From: Scilla litardierei
Lineage: Eukaryota; Streptophyta; Magnoliopsida; Asparagales; Asparagaceae
DNA: 64,000 nt
Direction of reading: 5' to 3'
NCBI GenBank assembly: GCA_030789695.1
Contig: CM061136.1
Location: 137,280,448-137,344,447, forward strand
Position numbers and translations under genes: made by a program. Position 1 is the first letter of the stretch, and the number at the start of each line of letters is the position of its first letter. Below are positions 1 to 9,940 of the stretch, piece after piece. The notes under the pieces were generated by a model. It ran no database searches. It worked only from the letters and a program-made list of their open reading frames with translations, and was not told the origin of the DNA.

Positions 1-495
1 CGTATTAGATTCTTTAAATTGAGTTTCAAAAGCATTACCTTCTTCTACGCAAGTGGCAATCAAATTAAGATCTTCAATAGATTTTTGAATCTGCCGGCTC
101 TGAGCAAGGAAATTCTCCTGGAATTGAAGGGATGTGGCCTCATGTGTCTGAATAATCAGGTAAGCTTCCTCTTTCAAGTATTGCAAAGGTACGTCTACGC
201 TTTGCTCTTCTTGATCAAGGCACGAAGGCTCCGTTGAATCGCTCTCTGAAGTCTCTTCCACGGTTTCTTCGTTTTCTTGCAGAGACTCCACGTATTCCCA
301 CGCCTCTATCGGCGTCATAACACCCAAGAATTCCTGCAGCTGTGGTCGTAGTCCCTCGAGGAAGAACTCCATAAGCTCGTTCTTTGTGTACCCATGCTGC
401 GGATAGCTCGATATTATGTCTGTGAACCTCCTCCAGGCCTGAAAGAAAGTTTCACAGTCAGTTTGATTAAAATTAAAAATTTTGAGCTTCTCCAT
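1..495 (-). CDS. gag: gag (partial, Athila type, short N-terminus)
   Basis: An uninterrupted frame of 165 codons starts at an ATG at 495-493 and is still open at the window start. It carries the plant gypsy capsid motif FFQAWRRFTDII, then ELMEFFLEGLRP, which match the LYEAWERF and FYNGL-type blocks of the Athila gag at the right of this window. An acidic linker and a Gln-rich stretch follow. The ATG lies only about 190 bases from the PBS, so the matrix and first half of capsid seen in other Athila gags are missing. This points to a shortened gag in a non-autonomous or internally deleted copy. Structural role: virus-like particle coat. Could instead be a degraded gag that happens to remain open. 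Confidence 0.7.
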   Translation of the reverse strand, partial: MEKLKIFNFNQTDCETFFQAWRRFTDIISSYPQHGYTKNELMEFFLEGLRPQLQEFLGVMTPIEAWEYVESLQENEETVEETSESDSTEPSCLDQEEQSVDVPLQYLKEEAYLIIQTHEATSLQFQENFLAQSRQIQKSIEDLNLIATCVEEGNAFETQFKESNT

Positions 496-680
496 CCTAT
501 GTTTGTGTGCATTAGTATACCTTGCATCATACAGATTGTTTGTGCAATAGAAATTCATATATTCCATTTTGAAAGAAAAGAAAAGAAAATAAAATAAAAT
601 AAAAAGTTTATGTACAGTAAAGTGGAAAGATCTCACCGAAGGTCCTCTAAATGAAATGAACTGGGGTACCAAACCATTCC

Positions 681-698
681 TCCCCGGCAACGGCGCCA
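681..698 (-). promoter_or_regulatory. Primer-binding site, tRNA-Asp type
   Basis: On the minus strand the 18 bases TGGCGCCGTTGCCGGGGA are exactly complementary to the 3' end of plant tRNA-Asp, the primer used by Athila elements. The site sits 6 bases inside the LTR end at 705. The same site and the same 6-base spacing occur in elements C and D. Confidence 0.9.
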
Positions 699-1010
699 AA
701 AACTTGGTGGGCTCCGGAAAGGTGCTCTCTCTCAAGCGCAAGAGTCCGTACAAGTAGTAAAATCTGGGAGTCCAGATGTCGAATCCACGGGAAGAAATCT
801 GTTGCAACCACAACTCAAATCAAATAGAAATCCTACGGAAAGAAACTAACCACTTCACAAATGATGACGGTGATGGTGATGTGAACACGTGAACAATATA
901 AACAAAGAAATTCGTGCTTGAAAATATTTATAAAAAGTATGCACATGGTATGGGTTCGTTAGGATCGATGATTCCTATTAATTTGGTTGATAGGTATAAC
1001 GCAATGAATT

Positions 1011-1259
1011 CTCCTTTTGGGAGCAATTCACCGGAAAATATCCAATATAACTCAATGAATTCTCCTTTTGGGAGCAACTCATCGGAAGATGCCCTTTTGG
1101 GGGTTCAAACACAAAATTCAAAGAGATCGTCGCTAAAGCTATAATACGATATGAAACTCTCTTTTGGAGAGATCAAAACTACGGTGTGAAACTCCCTTTT
1201 GGGGAGATCAAAACTCACCCTTTTGGGGTGATCATCAACTAAATCAATTCTTTTGGAAT
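1011..1259 (-). repeat. Seven hairpins with invariant TTTTG/CAAAA loop
   Basis: Seven short inverted repeats share the plus-strand loop TTTTG (CAAAA in the sense RNA) and have perfectly paired arms at 1011-1023, 1062-1074, 1092-1102, 1157-1171, 1192-1206, 1215-1231 and 1247-1259. The arms differ (CTCC/GGAG twice, CCC/GGG, CTCTC/GAGAG, CTCCC/GGGAG, TCACCC/GGGTGA, ATTC/GAAT) yet stay complementary. They lie 300-550 bases before the LTR end, downstream of the TATA box, so they should be in the RNA leader. Confidence 0.8.
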
Positions 1260-1656
1260 ATGAAAAAGTCGATTTACGAACAAAGATTACAATTTTAACG
1301 ACGTTTAACGATTTAGCACATGGAATACAACCAAACTAACACAAATCATAGCACCTAACTACTCCATACCATGCACAACAGAGATTTAGCTACTCATCAT
1401 GCAATAATAAACAACTTTCATAGCAAAATACGTCAAGATTATAGCAAAATACAAGAGAAAAGCATCAAATAAGGAGTTTAAGTTAAAGGAAATATCACCA
1501 ATTCTCCTTGAAAAGACTTCAAACTCTCTGGAAATAATAATACAAGCCTCTGGAATTTTACAGAATTTTTCAGGGGGAAAATACGGCTCCTAGAGCCTCC
1601 AATACGCCTAAAATACGCCCCAATCTGCTTGAATACGCCCAAAACCCCCTAGAATA

Positions 1657-1668
1657 CCTTATATACGC
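1657..1668 (-). promoter_or_regulatory. TATA box of Athila A LTR
   Basis: Minus strand reads GCGTATATAAGG. It matches the position of TTATATAA in the related LTR of element B (about 5412-5420), downstream of the U3 hairpin and G-box cluster in both. Confidence 0.65.
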
Positions 1669-1939
1669 TTATTGCGGATTTGTAGTGCTTATCGGGTTGA
1701 AAAACCCGCATCCGCTCGCCTTAAACCCGACCCACGAGCTGTTGCGTGATCCCAACCGTTCATCTCGGGCGGGATTAAATCTCGAGTCGACACGTGGCCT
1801 TTAAAATTCGCGCTCAGCCTTCGCTCCGAGTCCGCATCGGGGACGTCAACGACCGTTGGATGCGAGATCAACGGCCTTGAACGTGCCACGTCGCCACAAG
1901 ATGCGAGCTGCGCTTCAAGTTTGGGCGGGAAAATTGTGG

Positions 1940-2178
1940 ACCGTTCGATCGAAATCGAACGGTGGAAGATACGCCGCGTCGCCCCGTCTCCGAGATCGCA
2001 TCGTGGCGGATCTCATCCGTAGGATCTCGATCGAGCGGACCACGTTGTGCCGCGTCGCCGCTGCTTTCAGCCGTTCGATGAGGTGGGGATACGTCTGATG
2101 GCCGCCACGTGGCTCCAAGATCGCCTCCGCTGCTTCGCTTTTCGTTGCGTGTGGGCCGTTGGATTTAGATCCAACGGC
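1940..2178. repeat. Perfect 10-bp-arm hairpins in Athila A U3
   Basis: Two perfect stem-loops: ACCGTTCGAT/ATCGAACGGT with loop CGAA (1940-1963) and GCCGTTGGAT/ATCCAACGGC with loop TTAG (2155-2178). The stems differ at two positions with matching changes on the other arm. CACGTGGC-type G-box motifs flank them near 1793, 2106 and 2243. Confidence 0.75.
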
Positions 2179-2586
2179 TGAAGAAATTCCTTGCGGCGGA
2201 AATCGCGCGCCGTGGGATGCGGCGGGAATGCGGCGGATCTTGACACGTGGCAGAACCCGATTGGTCGGTGGCCGTATAATCGTATTTCTTTGCGTATTTC
2301 TCCAATTAATTGGTATTCTGCATTCAAAAATTCACAGTAATTAGCACAGATATCAGAAAAATACAAATAAATAGTCGTTGGAATCGTGAGATCGAGACCA
2401 AGCTAGGAAAAATATAAAAAGTTCAGAAATACTTCGTTAATTGCTGTTTTGTGCTCAAATAGTGTGTTTTCTCTAATAAATAAATGTGTAGAAAATACGT
2501 ATGAATAAGAGAACAATGTAGCATCACATGAGCACAAAATAGGGCTAAATGGGGGGTTAAATATGTAATATTGAACCCGAATCACC

Positions 2587-3225
2587 ACACCCTATCACCC
2601 TCAATCAAATGGGCAAGCGGAGTTGGCGAACAAGGAAATAAAGAACATCCTTCAGAAAACAGTGAATCCAACGCGCAAAGATTGGAGTCTTCGCTTGCCT
2701 GAAGCTCTATGGGCTTACAGGACAGCATACAAGACTATCTTAGGGATGTCATCGTTTCGTTTGGTTTATGGAAAAAATTGCCATCTTCCTGTAGAATTAG
2801 AGCATAAATCTTTTTGGGCAATTAAAACACTTAATTTGCTTGATGACTCATCAAATGTTTCTCGTAAATTGCAGATCATGGAGCTTGATGAGATACGATG
2901 AGAGGCATATGAAAATGCAAAGCTAGCAAAAGAAAGGATGAAAGCTGTGCACGACAAGATGATCCTGTGAAAGGAATTCAAAGTTGGAGACAAGGTTCTG
3001 TTGTACAATTCAAGACTCCATATATTTCCAGGAAAGCTGCGCTCAAAATGGACGGGACCATACTTTGTCAAAGAAGTCTTTTCACATGGAGCGGTGGTCT
3101 TAGTGAATGAGAAGGATGGCCATGAATTCAAATTCAATGGACAACGTCTGAAACATTTTCAAGAGCTTTGGGCCAGAGAGAATACCGCCATTGACCTCAC
3201 AGATCCACCTTCGGGTGGTAACTAA
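2587..3225 (+). pseudogene. pol: Athila integrase, C-terminal half (broken)
   Basis: The frame begins inside the catalytic core at the block [10 protein letters not shown], which carries the last catalytic Glu of the DDE triad. It continues through the AYRTAYKT block and the basic C-terminal domain ([17 protein letters not shown]) to a stop at 3223-3225. Two in-frame TGA codons (2899-2901 and 2968-2970) interrupt it; both could be CGA arginine codons changed by C-to-T. The N-terminal zinc finger and first two catalytic Asp are missing because element A interrupts the gene at 2585. Function when intact: integration of cDNA into the host chromosome. Confidence 0.88.
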
Positions 3226-4525
3226 TCAGGTGTGTTCTTTCCATGATTCCCTCTCCTTAACATTGAGGACAATGCTTATTTTAAGTTGGGGGGAGAGTAT
3301 AAACTTTTAGGATTTTTTTTATGATTTATTTCTTTTTTTAATAGTTCGCTTTTTCAAAAAAAATTTCTTTTTATAAAAAAAGGGGTTGAGTCAAGAATTA
3401 TCACCAATGCTTATTACACCTAGAAATGAACCTCATGTGATGAAATTCTCGAAGTCTATTCACCACTGTTCACATATGATTTATTTTCCTCCACCGCTAT
3501 TGTTACATATTTCATTCTCATTCGACATGAATGCTAGTACTCATGGTAAATCTCTGTTGATATATCTCAATGGTAGGACTGATTGATGATTTAATGGCTC
3601 TTGAAGTTATGAATTAGCAAGTCGTATGCTTTCAATGGAACACACCATCACAAAATGACTGGAGCATTGCTTTTTATCTCATATTCATTGCTATTTGCAT
3701 GTTTTGTATGATTTTGGGTAGAAGAAGTCTACATTGTCTTTTGAAATGATTAGGATAACCCATTCTTGTGAAAGAATCAAGGAGAGGGAGATATCTTGCT
3801 GAGTTACTTATGCACACACAAAAAATATGAGCAAAATGAGGAAAAAATAAATGAATGAATAAGTGTATCAAGAAAAGAAATAACTTGGTTGGCTCGAGTA
3901 GTACAGTCCGAGGGGTCCTTTTTGGCCTAATGCCCTATTATCGTCTGATTTGGGAGCCATTGACCGGAACCTCATTCATTTGATGGAGCGATCCAAGGTA
4001 TACATTTTTTCTGCAAATGTTGCTTGATGCGCGTTACGCAGAACCAATAAAAGGAGAAAGAAAAGTGAGAAAAAGTATGCATAATTAGCGAGGCAAGAGA
4101 ACATCCAAAACTTAAAGAAAGCACAAGATTTGGCGTGAATTCCTATGAATGAAGATTGCCGTGTGTGTGTGTCTTGATGCCAATCTATTTTTGCTTGCTT
4201 TGTGTGATACATCTACTCTCCAAGTTGAAATCTTTGATTGAAAGGTGTGAGCCATTGATTTTGCATACTATGCGCTATGAAGTAATGGATAGTGAAGTTA
4301 AGTCGATTTCATAATCATTTAAGAGATACTTGCTTTTCATCGTTAAACCCATGAGTACAATTATATAATGAGCATGAAATCTTGGCATTAGTATGTGGTC
4401 ATATTCTTTTGTCTTTGTAGTATGGTGGTGAATGATTTGAGATCTGATAAGGTGATCTAGGTGTATAATTGATATCGTATTTCGCTCATTTTTGCTAGGA
4501 ACTAGCAAAACGCTAGTTGGGGGTG
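3226..4525 (+). other. Athila B 3' untranslated region with two purine tracts
   Basis: About 1.3 kb with no supported gene. At 3261-3297 there is a CATTGAGGACA block followed by AGTTGGGGGGAGAG, an internal purine tract. The same pairing recurs in element D (about 57056-57089, minus strand). At 4515-4525 TAGTTGGGGGTG directly precedes the LTR and is the 3' polypurine tract for plus-strand priming. Confidence 0.7.
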
Positions 4526-6309
4526 TGATTCGGGTTGAATATTGCATATTTAACCCCCTATTTAGTCTTATTTTGTGTTCATATGATGCTTAATTGGTCT
4601 CTAATACATTCGTATTTTTAATATCATCATTTATTGGAGAAATTATGTGATTTGTGCACAAAACGTTAATTTTATTGAGTATATCTGCATTTTTATATTT
4701 TTCATGGCAAGGTCTCGATCTCACGATTCCAACGACTATTTATTTGTATTTTTCTGAGATCTGTGCTAATTACTGTGTATTTTTGAATGCAGAATACTAT
4801 TTAAATGGATAAATACGCACGAAAATACGCAAATACGGTGGAATACGAACACGTGGCACAATCACAGCCGTTCCCGCTCAATCGAACGGCTCCAATCAAC
4901 GAGGCGACGCGGCGCATTACGGACCGTTGGATCTCGATCCAACGGTTCCCATCGTCCCAAATCGCATCGGAGAGCAGCAAAAATAGAGGGCGACGTGGAC
5001 ATCGGGCAGCCGTTGGATGGCGATCGAATGGATGAAAATCACTCCGACGCGATTCGGAGAAGGCTGACCCTCGCGGTGACGCGGTGTGAGATCGTCCGTT
5101 GGATCGCGATCTAACGGCCAAGAATCGCCCCGCAAATTTAAAAGCGCAGCTGCCTCCGCTTGGCGACGTGGCACAATCATGCTCATCCATCGTTCGATCG
5201 GACGGTCAAGGATCATCCCGATTCGAATACGAAGATAACGAAGTGGATCTAAAGCAGCGAGCGGGCGTAGATCCGACCCTATAGCCACGTGTCATCCCCA
5301 GGCTTAATCCCACATGATCCAACGGATAGCATTTGCGCCGCTTGGGATAATGGGTGCGGGCACGAAAACGAAGCGGGTTTCGACCTGTTATACCCCCAAA
5401 CCCGCAATGCTATTATATAAGCGTATTTCTAGGGTTTTGGGGGGTATCCTGGCGTATTTTGGGACTTTTGGAGCGGCTACTGTGCGTATTTCTCCAGGAG
5501 AAAATTCTGAAAATTTCCAGAGGCTGTTCTTCCTATTCTCAGAGAGTTTTGGGTTCTAAAGTGGAGATTTGGTGATAAATTCTTGAACTTATACCCCGTA
5601 TTTGGTGTATTTCATTGTATTTTGCTACTAAAACGATGTATTTTGCTATGCAATCTGATTTTTATTGCACCATGCGTGGCTAATCTCCTTGTGCTATGGT
5701 TGTGATGTAGTTAGGAGTATGTAGGCGCTAAATCTCATGTCTTTAGCCCTATTATCATGTCAAAATTGCTAGTTATGTTGATTTCTACAACGTATTTGAT
5801 GTGTATTTGCTTATTGTCGATATTGTTGATGTGCCCTATGGCTAGGCCCTGATAAGGCTAGCGAATTTGTGTTCTCTAATTTGAACTTATCGCTGTGATT
5901 ATTGCTTAATGAGATCAACATTGCTAGTAATACGTTTAAGGCTATTTTGACTAGTTTTCATCGATTCATCTTCCGACGCCTTCACGCCTTGACCAGGTGA
6001 AGCGTTGTGTGACATTAAAAGACCTGAAATTTCAGCGACTATAAACTCCTAATGAACTCACAACCGTAGCATATTTGTCTCATTGAATACCAAACTTTCG
6101 TGATACCGTAATACTTTTAGGAACCACTTCCTTTGCTACCAATCTTTACACTATTTTTCACCTTCATAAAGGTGGTTGTTTTCTTAACCGTATATTATAT
6201 TTGATTAGTTGAATTTGTGTTATCTCAGGTCAACTTGTCCCGAGGATTTGACTCTGGACTCTCCAGGTACTACTTGCACGATCTCCTGCGCTTGGGAGTA
6301 AAGCTCACA
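4526..6309 (+). repeat. Athila B 3' LTR (1784 bp)
   Basis: Begins TGATTCGGG at 4526 and ends CTCACA at 6309. It pairs with the inverted LTR of element A at both ends and around the TATA region. U3 carries the perfect hairpin ACCGTTGGAT/ATCCAACGGT (4923-4946), related imperfect hairpins near 4868, 5009, 5096 and 5190, and ACGTGGC boxes near 4850, 4993, 5164 and 5284. The TATA box is TTATATAA at about 5412-5420. Confidence 0.88.
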
Positions 6310-6314
6310 TTGTT

Positions 6315-6790
6315 TTGAGAGAGGCAATGGTCGGTAGAGTAGCCCCTGCGCCTCAGCAGCGTCAGACTTTTCTGCTGACGGCAGTAGCAGAGGAAGGCTC
6401 TAGGGGAGTCATCACTAGTAAGTGATTCACTCAGTTATTTTGTGAGTTGTATCTTTATAGCTGGCATGAGAAGAATGTTTAGTTAGCTTTGTTTTTCTAT
6501 TAGGTGTTGTTAGAATTGCATCTTTTCCTGCCGTAGCATTGTTTGATACTGGAGCGTCTCATTGTTTCCTATCTAAGGAATTTGTGATCAAGAACAAGAT
6601 AGTGGTAGATTCATTTACCTATAACTGGAATGTGCACACTGGAAATGGGGGTGTTCTAAGTTCAGCTGGAATGAGAAATTGCCCAGCAGAATTGGCAGGA
6701 CTAGAACTATATGCAGATTTCTTGATCATAGAATTGCCCAGTTATGAAGTGGTGTTTGGTATGGATTGGTTGGGGGAAGTTTTAGGCTAA
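6315..6790 (+). pseudogene. pro: gag tail and aspartic protease of chromovirus
   Basis: A gag-like frame is open from about 6321 to 6417. An 86-bp intron-like segment follows, then the protease frame from 6504 to a stop at 6788-6790. The protease shows the retroviral-type active site LFDTGAS just before HCF, and the second conserved block VVFGMDWL. It would cleave the polyprotein as a dimer. Downstream frame remnants continue to 6899 with stops. Protease assignment is firm; gag assignment of the upstream frame rests on position and frame only. Confidence 0.78.
6418..6503 (+). other. Apparent 86-bp intron between gag tail and protease
   Basis: Donor GTAAGT at 6418-6423 and a T-rich acceptor ending CTATTAG at 6503. 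The segment contains stops and is not a multiple of three. Removing it places the upstream frame (codons in phase with 6411) directly in phase with the protease frame (codons in phase with 6506). Splicing is inferred, not shown. Confidence 0.5.
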
Positions 6791-6899
6791 GCTAGATTGT
6801 AGACGACAGAGGATAGTGTTCCAAGTTCCAGGTCATGCTGAGTTTGTATATCATAATGGAACAAACGTGTAGGAACCGGTTAAGTTCAGAGCGTCACCA

Positions 6900-7690
6900 G
6901 TGGAGATGCAAGTGATAGCCATGGAATCGGAAGTGGAACTTCCTGAGGTTGTACGGGATTTCCCAGACGTATTCCCTGATGATATATATGGGCTTCCTCC
7001 GGATAGATCGTTAGAGTTCACCATTGATTTGATTCCGGGGACCCAACCGATTTCGAAGGCTCCGTATGTATGGCTCCGCCTGAATTAGATGAGCTTCGGA
7101 ATCAGTTGACTGATTTATCAGGTCGTGGATTGATTCAACTTAGTGTGTCTCCGTGGGGAGCACCAATCTTGTTGGTAAACAAGAAAGATGGCTCTAAAAG
7201 GTTGTGCATCGATTACAGGGAATTGAATAAAGCAACCCTGAAAGATAAGTACCCACTTCCCCGAATCGATGACATTTTTGATCAGTTGGGTGGATCCAGG
7301 GTGCACTCTAAGTTGGATTTACGGAGCAGATACAACCAAGTGAAGGTTCGTGATTCAAATATCCCTAAGACTGCTTTCAGGACCCGATACGGGCAGTATG
7401 AGTTTCTGGTGATGCCTTTCGGAGTCACGAATGCACCAGCTACTTTCATAAGACTGATGAATCAAGTGTTCTTTGACTATTTGGATAAGTTTGTAGTGGT
7501 ATTCATTGATGATATCTTAGTGTATTCGAAATATGAAGCCGAGCACGCTAAACACTTGAGAATAGTTCTTGAGATTCTGAGGCAACACCAATTATATGCC
7601 AAGTTTAGCAAGTGCCAGTTTTGGTTGATGAAGATTACGTTCCTGGGACATGTTGTATCAGGTGAAGGATATCTGTGGACCCGAAAAGAT
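6900..7690 (+). pseudogene. pol: Reverse transcriptase of chromovirus (frameshifted)
   Basis: The linker (6900-7088) carries DFPDVFPDD and LPP, the usual lead-in to gypsy RT. A one-base loss near 7068 moves the frame, and RT proper continues from 7070 with [38 protein letters not shown], the catalytic FIDDILVYS and [16 protein letters not shown] differs from the common LDLRSGYHQ. A further indel cluster near 7665-7690 breaks the link to the RNase H frame. Copies element RNA into cDNA when intact. Confidence 0.9.
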
Positions 7691-8312
7691 TATGGTGGTA
7701 GTAGAATGGCCTATTCCACGATCGGTCACTGAAATTAGAAGTTTCATAGGATTTGCCGGATATTACCGAAAATTTATCAAGGATTTTTCAATGATCGCAT
7801 CACCTCTGACAAACCTGACGAAAAAGGATGTGCCTTATGTATGGTCAGAAGAATGTCAGCGGTCGATGGATGAGTTGAAGCATCGCTTGATGATTGCTCC
7901 AGTGTTGACGATTCCCAATCGATCAGGAGGATTCGAAATCTTTTGTGATGCTTTAGGGAAGGGATTGGGATGTGTACTCCATCAGCATGGACGTGTGGTC
8001 GCTTATGCATCGAGATTATTGAAAGTCCATGAGCGAAACTATCCCACTCATGATTTGGAGTTGACGGCGGTGATCTTTGCCTTGAAGTTGTGGAGACATT
8101 TTTTGTTGGGCGAACATGTAAAGATATATACGGATCATAAAAGTCTGAAATATGTCTTCACACAACAAGAGCTTAATATGAGGCAGAGAAGGTGGTTGGA
8201 GTTGATGGCAGAATATGATATTGATCTTCAGTATCATCCCGACAAGGTTAATGTAGTCCCAGATGCTTTGAGTAGATTGTCGGCGATAATAAGGTTGACA
8301 GTGCAACCGTAA
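7691..8312 (+). pseudogene. pol: RT connection and RNase H of chromovirus
   Basis: A frame running from just after the indel near 7690 to a stop at 8310-8312. It shows IRSFIGFAGYYRKFI (RT thumb/connection) and RNase H blocks IFCDALGKGLG, YASRLL, ERNYPTHDLEL, IYTDHKSLKYVF and PDALSRL. Acidic residues expected at the RNase H active site are present in CDA, DLE and TDH. Degrades RNA in RNA-DNA hybrids during reverse transcription. Internally intact but separated from RT by indels. Confidence 0.88.
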
Positions 8313-8369
8313 CTTCGATGGGCAATCAGACAGATGGAAATAGAAGTAGTGCTTTTGGGGGAGTGAGCA

Positions 8370-9821
8370 GTGGATATGGGTTTGCAAGTACGATCAGATC
8401 TTATGGATAGAATCAAGGCAGCCCAACTCGATGATCCAAGATTGAAGGTGATTCGTGAGCAAGTTGAAACTGGTCATCAGACAGATTTTCATATTCATGC
8501 AGATGGATCATTGAGGTTTGGAGATCGGGTTTGTGTGCCAGCAGGTGCCATCCGAGATGAATTGATGAAGGAAGCACATAGTTCTCCATATTCCATACAT
8601 CCTGGAGGAACCAAGATGTACAGAGATATGCACTAACATTTCTGGTGGCACGGTATGAAGCGTGCGGTAGCTAAGAGTGTAACAGCCTGTATTGTATGCT
8701 AGCAAGTGAAGGCCGAACACCAGAGAACAACATGTTTGCTTCAACCTCTTCCTATTCCGAAGTGGAAGTGGCAGTATGTGACCATGGACTTTGTGACTGG
8801 CTTACCACGCACATCAAAAGGTCATGAAGCGGTATGGGTAATTATGGATCGCTTGACTAAGTCATCGCATTTTATTCCGTTTCAGGTTGGTCAGTCTACA
8901 GATTCATTGGCCAATAAGTATATGGAAGAAATTGTGAGACTTCATGGAGTTCCCATATGTATTGTGTCGGATCGAGACTCGAGATTTACATCTCACTTTT
9001 GGAAAAGTTTGCAGAACAGTTTGGGAACCAATCTCAGTTTCAGTACAGCTTATCATCCTCAGACAGATGGCCAATCAGAGCGTGTTATTCAGATACTGGA
9101 AGATATGTTGAGGGACTGTATGTTGGAGTTTCAAGGATCCTGGGAAGATCACTTGCATTTGGTTGAGTTCGCATACAACAACAGTTATCAAGCAAGTATT
9201 GGTATGGCTCCATTTGCAGCTTTATATGGACGTAAGTGTCGGTCACCGCTCATCTGGGATGACCTTGGTGATCATAAAGTGTTGGGACCTGATATGATAG
9301 TTGAAGCTATTGATGTCGTACGAACCTTGGAAAATCTTCGGATTGCTCAAGATCGCTATAAACATTGGGCTGATACCAAGAGGCGACCACTTGAGTTCCA
9401 ACCTGGAGATTATGTCTTCTTGAAAATTTCTCCGACTCGTGGTACGATTCGTTTTGGACGATTGGGGAAGTTGAGTCCCAAGTTTGTCGGTCCGTTTGAG
9501 ATTTCAGCTCGAGTAGGCGAGGTGGCTTACAGATTGGTGCTTCTACCATCTCTCGAAGGAGTCCACGACGTGTTCCATGTATCATAACACCGACTATTTG
9601 TAGGTGACCCCAGTCAGATCGTGGACCACACAGAAGTTGCAGTGCATCCAGACTTGACGTATGATCAGCAGCCCGTGGCAATTCTGGATCGGAAGCAGAA
9701 GATGTTGTGAAACAAGATAGTGGATCTTGTAAGAGTTATGTGGCACCAAGAGTCACCTGGAGAGTCCACATGGGAACGTGAGGATGAGATGCAGGAGAAA
9801 TACCCATATTTGTTTATGTAA
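8370..9821 (+). pseudogene. pol: Integrase with chromodomain-like tail
   Basis: One frame throughout, interrupted by TAA 8634-8636, TAG 8700-8702, TAA 9585-9587 and TGA 9708-9710. The HHCC zinc finger lies around 8565-8715, with stops inside it. The DDE core is complete: Asp in MDFVTGLP, Asp in SDRDSRF and Glu in GQSERV. The C-terminal domain has GDYVFLK and GPFEI. After the 9587 stop the same frame continues with AILDRKQKML and WEREDEM to 9819-9821, the chromodomain-like tail that targets chromoviruses to marked chromatin. Confidence 0.88.
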
Positions 9822-9923
9822 TACTTCCGTATCAATGTATCATGGTAGACTTGTATATATTTACATAAAAGATTGTTTCTACTCTCCTTATTGATATTTT
9901 TGTAATTCCGAGGATGGAATTTA

Positions 9924-9940
9924 TTCTAAGAGGGGTAGGA
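9924..9940 (+). promoter_or_regulatory. Polypurine tract of chromovirus
   Basis: The purine-rich AAGAGGGGTAGGA lies immediately 5' of the LTR start at 9941, the position used to prime plus-strand DNA synthesis. Confidence 0.7.

Larger units (their letters stand above)
1..2584 (-). mobile_element. Athila element A, 5' part (truncated by window edge)
   Basis: A Ty3/gypsy Athila-lineage retrotransposon on the minus strand. Read in element order it has a complete 5' LTR (2584 down to 705), a 6-base spacer, an exact 18-base PBS for tRNA-Asp, about 185 bases of leader and a gag frame running off the window start. The LTR end at 2584 abuts integrase sequence of element B, so A is inserted in B. The five bases after the LTR (ccaca, 2585-2589) are the expected target duplication; the other copy would lie left of the window. 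Lineage rests on PBS type, LTR ends and gag similarity. Confidence 0.85.
705..2584 (-). repeat. Athila A 5' LTR (1880 bp)
   Basis: Bounded by TG/CA ends: on the minus strand it begins TGATTCGGG at 2584 and ends CCACCA at 705. It is clearly related to the plus-strand LTR of element B (4526-6309) over both termini and the U3 region, but diverged. U3 holds hairpins and CACGTGGC boxes (about 1790-2250), then a TATA box at 1657-1668. The transcribed part holds seven short hairpins (1011-1259). Confidence 0.88.
2585..6309 (+). mobile_element. Athila element B, 3' part (plus strand)
   Basis: The 3' portion of a second Athila: integrase C-terminal half, an untranslated stretch with an internal purine tract, a 3' polypurine tract and a complete 3' LTR. 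Its left part was separated by insertion of element A and should lie beyond the window. The LTR ends at 6309 inside chromovirus sequence, and the next five bases (ttgtt) are the expected target duplication. Confidence 0.85.
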
